This document shows, piece by piece, positions 36,001 through 43,942 of a stretch of DNA of 64,000 bases; position 1 is the first letter of the stretch, and every line of letters starts with the position of its first letter. The notes under the pieces were generated by a model that saw only the letters and a program-made list of their open reading frames with translations, was not told the origin of the DNA and made no database searches. This DNA comes from Dipteris shenzhenensis (lineage: Eukaryota > Polypodiophyta > Polypodiopsida > Gleicheniales), in the NCBI GenBank assembly GCA_047967505.1, contig CM106540.1. One strand, 5' to 3'. The position numbers and the translations under genes are program-made.

Positions 36001-39000
36001 CAAATACAGCTAGATGTAACAATGAAAAGAAAAGGACTGGAGTGGAGTGGAATCCTCCGTATGTCATGTCGCATTGGCTGGTGCATAGCCGGTGATGGGA
36101 CACTGGCGCTCGTCAAGGGGTGTTGTGCGTCTCGGTCTCTTGGACGAGGCTCGACGCAAGACCAGAGCCACCGTGACTCTTGTGGGACGTATCCCGGGTC
36201 TAAACAATGACGGGAGGTCCCCCAAAGTGATATGTGTGTCCCCTCGATGTCTCGTGTGTCGTGCTGCGGTCGTTGGGTTGGGATCTCTGTCATGTCTACG
36301 GCTAGAGATTAGGCAATCAATGTCACTCGATGGGAAGAACTCTGTGATCCTGCTCTGAGAGGTGTCTGATGATTGGCCAAGCCCCGTCGCCTGAGTAAGT
36401 ACTCTCTGTGTCGGACCCCCTCGTGAATGAAGGCCGCGAGGCATCTCTGATCTGGGTAGGCGAGGAATCTGGAAAGGAGCCTAGAGCTGTCTTTGAAGAG
36501 GCAGCGGTAGCGACCTCGGATCTCGTAGTACACTGGGCACCTGAAAATAAAATGCTCCTCCGACTCAACCTCCTTACAGTCGCACAATATGCATAAGCGA
36601 TGCTCCCTAGGAATCCCCTCTGCCCCGCTGCTCTCTATGCGGAGGCGGTGTGATGATACGCGAAACTATGCGATGGAGATCCGTAGTGAGTGAGGCATAT
36701 GAAGCTCAGTGTACCCCGGTGGTGTGATGAATCCCTCCTCTGAAATACGAAGACAGTAATCTCTGTAGAAACTCAGCTTCAATGGAAGCTCCCTCGGCTC
36801 CAACCAGGTCCTAAAGGTGTGTAGCTGCAAGAGATCCTCTCGAATGACCTGGTTGGTGTGTGGCCCGATCGGGATGGTGGGTGGGAGTATTGGAGGGGCA
36901 TCTAAACTGTACTGAAAAGGAGGTATCCTATCGATGTGGAAACCTAGTCTCACAAACCATCTGTGAGTTCGCGCATACCAGCATCGCTCGTCTCCCTCTG
37001 TTGCCAACCTCACGGAGGAATCGAGAGCCAACCATGGCAACCTCTGTCTCCCTGATGTGCAGTTCCCATATGATCTAACCCGGTGTAGATATGTGATGGT
37101 CTGAAAGGCTGCATCTAGCTGAAGTGGAGAAGCACCAAACTCGCCCTGAATGATGTGATGTGGTACAAACGGTTTCCCTCGGATCATTCGTGAGAGCATG
37201 AGGATCTGCAGGGGCTCCACCCGTATCCACTCTATCTCTGACATGTGAGGCCCCCAACAAGGGCTGCCATACATACCGGCTGGTCGGACCAAGGAGTCGA
37301 ACAGAAGAGCCTTAGTCCGAGGGTCCTGGAAGTGGGAGTGGAAGCATTGTCTCTCTAGCCGAACCGGTGAGGCGTATCCCCTGCTTAGTCTGGCCTGCAT
37401 CGCTGGTCTCATCGTGAAGATCGGGCCGGAGAAGATGACCCCCAAGTAAGTGAATGAGGATACGATCTCAGCTGGTGACCCACCAAAAGTAAAAGTAAAG
37501 TGCTTCCGTTGCATGTTTGCTCGAGATCATGACCTTGGTCTTTCCAAGGTTGACCTCCGAATCATGGGATAAACAAAAAGCCTGCAGTAGTGCATTCAGG
37601 TGTCGCTGGAGCCCCTCGGGTGTGGACGACAAGAGTGCCACGTCATATGCTGATCCTGCAGTGCATCTGGGTGTCGTTGGAGCCCCTCGGGTGTGGACGA
37701 CAAGAGTGCCACGTCATATGCATAAAGAAGAATCCTGATGATGATCTTGGCAAGTGAGCAACCAGTCCCTCCGAATGCCCCCATGAAAGTCTCAAGCTCA
37801 TCGATGTAGAGGCCAAACAGGGTCGGTGATAAGGGACAACAGTGTTTGACCCCTATGGTACTCAAGATCTCATCTGTCCAACCTGCGCCTGTCCGAACTC
37901 GGCCTGAGACTCTCTCATACAGTGCCATGACTGCCCAGATGATCTCCTAATCAAATCCCAATGTCTATTCGAACTCCACCAACTCTATTCGAAGCTCATT
38001 AAAAGATGTTAAACAACAGTATCAAGTGCAAGGCGAAAAGAAACATACTATGGAATCAAAATAGATTGGGGGGAAAGTGACCAAGCCAAGGTGACGATCA
38101 ATGATTCATCTTGGCGCTTGACACATAGGAGGCATGGAAGAGATCTAAGTGTCCAGACTCGAGAGATTCTATCAAACTCCTCGGCAATAACCTTTGCCTG
38201 TTCCATTATAAAGGGTGCCTTCAACTTCAACTCAAGTTGGAACTCGTTACCAGCTCTATTGATCATCTGACCCAACATAGACTGAGCCATCCTAGAGGCA
38301 AAACCTTATTGTCAATTGTCATTTCCATAAGCCTCTCGAGAAGAACATCCGCTCGATCTATCTATACACATGTTGTCTTTCTTGCCTTAACTAGGCCACT
38401 TGAAAATAGACACGTACACACAGGGTCGCTAAAATGCTGCACAAAGGTTCAACAATGAACAACTTTGCTTAATCTCCTTGTCTTGTTTCCCAAACCAAAC
38501 TCTTGCAAGAAAGCATTTATCACCTTGATCTATTTATCCTCTGTTAATAAATGAAGTGCTATGCAATGGAGCTTAAATATTACAAGATAATCTTGAGGGT
38601 TTTCATGCATCTCCTATATGAACTTGTATTTCTAGCGTGATGTAAGTGAAATGGTCTCGATGGGAAATGCACAATGAAGAGAGGAAAAAACAAAATACAA
38701 GAGCTCCTATGATCTTAGACTCTAGGCTTGCTGAGAGGGAAAAAAGTATTGCCAAGGCTAGAAAGAGAAAATCTAAGGCCTAAGGTGTCTGCTGTGCAAC
38801 TTCCTCAATCTCTTCAACCTCCAAGCTACCACCTCCAGACATGTTTGATTTGGCATCCTTCTTCTGGGCAGCATGCTTAAGAAACTTTTGGATGATTTCT
38901 GTAAGACGTGCCACCCATTCAAGGTGTGCATGACACTTGGTTTTGCGATGACCACAATTATCGCATATCCTACAAATTATGATCCGTACATGGGCTGTTC

Positions 39001-42000
39001 TTCTCCATGGGTAGGAGGGCTCATTAAGAGAGAGAGGGAAGGGGGTGGGGGGATTTGTTCTCGACCCTTGGATTGGGATTATTCAAACCCATAAAAGGAT
39101 GTGGGGTCCTCATCTACATCCTCAGGCCAAGTAGGATCAGCGTATGGCCAATCATGAGAGTGTGATAGTTCCCAGTATCCATGGGGTCACCTGCCTTGTG
39201 GCATGGTTGAACATCTGCGCTAGGACCGGAGCTAAAACCTCCTGTCCATGATTGAAATGCTCAGTTCATAGCCGCTCATGGTCTTGTGCTCTCCGATTAT
39301 GAAGCTGGTTGAGTGTACCCGCACATTCTGTGCAGTGAACAAGTGGCACGTGGTGGGCGTGGGTATAGTGGACATATCGGGTGGTGCCTTCATTGGAACA
39401 TCATAAAGAGAGCATGTATAAGTGTGCCAAACACCTGGGTTTGTGATGGGGATAGGTGGCTTCCCCTCCGATAGAAGCCCCCAACCTATGGTGGGATCCC
39501 CCCCTCGAAATGAATTGATCACCTCGTTCATTCTGTGGGTGAGGAAGGCCCACCGGTTACGGCGTGTCAGTCGTCGTGAGATCCGTTGTGCCTTGGGTGA
39601 TGTCAAGTGGCCAAGGGCTCGCTCACGTGTGAGGTGAGCTCTCATCTCTCTGCACTCATCATCAATGATCATACCAAGGGTTCTGTGGCATCTTCCCTGG
39701 TGAGGCACGTGCAGATCGAGTCGTGGGGAAAGACCTGATGGCTGCGTCCATGACCACTGTGGCAAGGGTGTTTGAGGTGTGGGCGAGGTCTATATCATCT
39801 CCAAGTAGTAACCCGTGCGCCAGGTTGCTCACATAGATGGGGTCGAGGGCACGATCGAAGTGAACCTGTACACACGTGGGCATGGGGGGTACTCGCCCTG
39901 GGACTGGCATAGTGGCAGAGATACAAACGTCTAAGTACGAGTGATCAGCACCAAGTGGGGGAGGGGGCACAATAAAGTCGTATATCCGTGAGGTAAAGGC
40001 CAAGGGACCCAATAGGTAGTTCACTGTGCTTGTCCCTCCGCCATGCGGGAAACAAGTGAGACCACCAAATGATGGCCATCTCTATAGACCATTGTAAATG
40101 ATCAAATCGTGGACAGCCCCCTAGCTCAAGTAGATGTCATCCATATCCTTTCACTTGCGGTGCATCTGCGGAGTGTCTCGCTATCCCGAGCTCAGCTGCA
40201 TGTAGTTCTGGTACTATGAGGGAATTCGATGCAAAGTCCAATAGGCCCACCTCCCTGACCCTGTGCGTGCATTGAAGTCACCAAGGAGGAGGATGTCCCC
40301 CTTCTTGGAGAACCCAGTGATATCATCCTGAATCGACTCATACGGGCTGTGCCCCTCTGTGGTTACCTCACGTGCATAGGATGAAGTATCTGGGGGGAAA
40401 TAACACACTGTATGAGTATCGGTCGTGCGTCTAGTAGCTAGACTCGTATCCACATGTGTTGTGCATGGTCCTCTCTCTGTGCCACTGATATGAGAGGTCT
40501 CATGTGTGATCTAAAGAGGATAACCACTCCCCCCGAGCCCTACACACCAGTGTCTCTCCTCGTCTCCTTCCTATGAGATGACTCCCATGTATATCCTGTC
40601 ACAATGGGCAATCCTCTCTCGGGTTCTCATGTGTCTCAGTATAGAAGACCATGTCTCTGTTAGTGTATGTCTTCGAGAAACCCCCCGGATCAGACGAGAG
40701 TGTGCCATTGCAATTCCACACTGCCATTCTCAGTCCACTTTGTGCCCCATTGGCCCGACACCGTCATAATTCACCCTCTTCTTTCTCTTCCCTTTCTTCG
40801 TTCTCCCCCTGGTCCTGATCTTGTCTCTCTCAGATGATCACCCTACCATCCCTGTATGCAGCCCATTTCCTTGCTTCTCTCGCTGCTAAGGACGTGTACC
40901 ATACCTTCCCTCTGGTGTTCCTGCTGTAGGAGGGTGAGGTCATCGTCTAGTAAGATCCGGGTTCCTTTCAAAGTCACCCTCGTGCTCATGAGGGTCTTCG
41001 TATCCATGGCTGTTCGGAGCTTCATCACAAGTGGCCTTGTGGGTGCATCGGGCTTGCCAACTCTCACATGTCAGGTTCACACCCATGTTGGTGAACAAGG
41101 CTTTTGCATTTGCCATAGGAGTGTCTCCCACTGTGAGACGTCGGACCCAAACATTTAGGGCTTTACTGTTTCTCCTTTTATCCTCCTCCAAAGCATCCGA
41201 AATGAACTCTTTCTTGGGGGCAGCCGTGCCTTTCTTGACCACATCTCTCCATTCCAAGATTGCAGCCTCTCCTTTCTTGATCTTCTGGGTGAATTCTGCA
41301 TGTTTACCCTTCATAGTGTCTTGCAAAAATGCCAAGTCTTTTCTGAGTTTTTCATTCTCAGATTTCAGTTGACCTAGAATCTTGCATCCTTCTTCTGAAG
41401 TTCCCTTTACCCCCTTGAGCTGCTTCATTTGTTCCCTAATGATATTCAGCTCCTCATGTAGGGATGGCTGAAGCTCCCCTTCATCTCTGTGTGTATTTGC
41501 CTTCAGTTTTACATTCTCATCTTGGAGACTAATCACCTGAGCTTTTAGGCTCTCAATCTTGGATGTAAGAAGACTATTTTTCTCGTCCATATCTCGCATC
41601 ATATCCATCTGCATTTTTACCAATTTGTTTTGTCCATTTTGCATGCATTTCTTCTTGCCATCCCTTCATGTGGTCATTCATTTGAGCACGTAGGTTTGAA
41701 TCTCATCCTTCTTGTATTCTTCCAATTTCTTTTGTAAGCATTCAATTTCAATATCTTGTAGCTTACATATCTCTTTGATAGTGGATAGACATGCTTTGGC
41801 ATTCCCATCGTCTACTTTCTGCCCTTTGGTCCAAATTATGCTGTATTTCCTGTCTTTTCCCCCTTTGGTTTTCTGATCGGGTGAGCTTTCCATGGCCCAC
41901 TTCTTTGAAGGCCTCACAGGCCTTTGGGACAAAGTACATCAAGAGAAGAAACTCATACAAGCCTATGTGGGCTGAAGCAAAGGGCGTGCCTTGCTTAGTG

Positions 42001-43387
42001 CTATGCTAAGCTAAAGAGCTCAAGAAGGAAAGAAAGAAAGAAAGATGTATTAACGTCTTCAGGAGGCCTCACAGGCCTATGAGAGAAAGTACGATGTTAG
42101 AGTGACTCAAAACTGAAAACTGAAAACTGAAACTCAAGATTCAAACACCGGCGCCATGGTGGTGCTCCGGTGGGCTGCAAAGATGTCCTGGATCTGTGTG
42201 TGCCGAGCTGTCTCTCACTGTGGCGGAGACGTAGTCTTGAGCTGTGGATCCGATGGGCTATGTCGAGAGTAACGCCTCATCTATGGCGGTCTCCTCTGAT
42301 GAGAGATGAGATAGATTGGATCTTGATAGAGAGAGAGAGCAGCCTCTATGTCTTGCAGTGGTATGGCCATCCCCTGCTGCTATGTGATCTGTCGCAATAG
42401 TGTCTCCCTATGCCGACCCATCTCCATCAGATAGAGCCTGATACAAACCTGGTCATGGAAATGGATCAGTCGTGATAGAGGGCCGAAGCCACTCCCCTCT
42501 AGGTAGAGACAGTGGTAACGCCCCCGGATCTCATAGCAAGTTGGGCAAACACAAAGAAAATGCTCCTATGTCTCAACCGCCCCCAACATATATAGCGTGT
42601 AGACCCGTTGCTTTTTGGGTATACCTACTGGTCTTCCCGCATCGATCCTCAACTGATGGGACGAAACCCACATCTGACCAATGGCACTCCTGAGTGCATG
42701 GGAGACTTCTCTATCCTCAAGATACTGGGGTCTGATGATGAATCTCTCCTCTGATACTCTCAAGAAGTGGTCACAGTAGAACTCGGTCTTGGTGGGGAGC
42801 TTCTAGTCCCCCTCCCCCAAGTCCGGGATGTATGAAGCTAGAGGTCTAATCGTATGATACGGTTGATCTCATCTCGTGGGATTAACTCAGGAGGTGCATC
42901 CGTGCTGTGCTGAAAGGGGGGAAGCTTGTCCATATGGATACCGTGCCTGGCAAGCCATGCAGATATACGTGCATACCATGTGTCTGCCCCGCTCTTTGCT
43001 AGCCGTCTGGATGACTCAACCTTGGAACTCTCTAGTGGGGTAGGTCCCAAACTCTGTGGATGAAAGTCATTGTCCGAAAGATGGCATCAACTTGGAGAGG
43101 TGTCATGGCGAGCTCTGCCTGTACTATCTCATGTGGGATTGAGGGTTTACATCGGATCATCCTGGACCCCATCGTCATTGGTAGCCGCTCGAAGCTGCTT
43201 CAATCTGTCTTCTGGAGATGACATCCCCAGAAGGGTGCTGCATACAAGGCAATCAGTCGCACCAGTGTGTCAAAAAGCTAGCCCCTTTGTCGGTGGATCC
43301 TGGAAGTGCGCCTAGAAGTAGTGTCGCTCTACTCTAGCTAAAGCACTATGCCCTCATGTGAGTCGTGCTTGGGCTGCATGGGTCATC

Positions 43388-43427
<40 letters not shown>

Positions 43428-43890
43428 AGAAGAAGAAGAAGAAGAAGAAGAATATATTATCGTCCTGTGAAGACCAAAACCGGCCTATGGGACCTGAGCA
43501 ATACAATATCACAAGTACATGAAAGCTCCTCCCGAAGATGGGAGGGTGGAAAGAGAAACCACCTTCTAGGATTCAGGTGGATCCCTATGCTTGAAGAGCT
43601 TATACACAAATGTTCCTAAAGCTGAAGGTGACCCTTTATGCAGCAAATCAGCCAGTTTGTTATGTCCCTCAAGGAGGTGATTGAACTCTTCCCTAATGTG
43701 TGCATAGTGAGGGCATATCATTACCATGTGTTCTTCTGTTTCAACCATACCTTGATCACATAGTTGGCATATTCTACTCTCCCTTGGCATCTTTTTCCAT
43801 CCCCCTGTTTCTATTTGCAGCTGGTGTGATCGGGTGCGAAGTGAGGCTAAAGCCTTCCGTTTATGCACTGCTATAGGTGTACATATGTAC

Positions 43891-43942
<52 letters not shown>

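Larger units (their letters stand above)
36309..40763 (-). pseudogene. LINE-2B ORF2: endonuclease-RT-zinc finger, broken
   Basis: The first ATG of the domain is at 40727 ([10 protein letters not shown]). A stop follows after about 40 codons. [13 protein letters not shown] (near 40290) and GADHSYLDV (near 39950) are the metal-binding and SDH-type endonuclease motifs. A linker (39765-39232) shares [20 protein letters not shown] with copy A. RT motif B reads [20 protein letters not shown] (near 37840), and motif C has become [10 protein letters not shown] (ADD to AYD). A 71-bp duplication follows. The thumb is open for 282 residues (37514-36666, with [13 protein letters not shown]). The zinc finger [20 protein letters not shown] (36587 on) ends the protein. 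Confidence 0.85.
35855..41900 (-). mobile_element. LINE family 2, copy B (most complete)
   Basis: On the - strand it carries ORF1 (41932-40764), TGA-CGG, ORF2 (40763-36309), and a 3' UTR ending in the stem AGACC-CATC-GGTCT (35900-35887), AATAAA and (TTTC)n. A foreign or unrelated segment (37945-39125) replaces the RT fingers and motif A. Its 5' end abuts the 3' tail of another copy, making a head-to-tail cluster with C and D. Confidence 0.88.
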
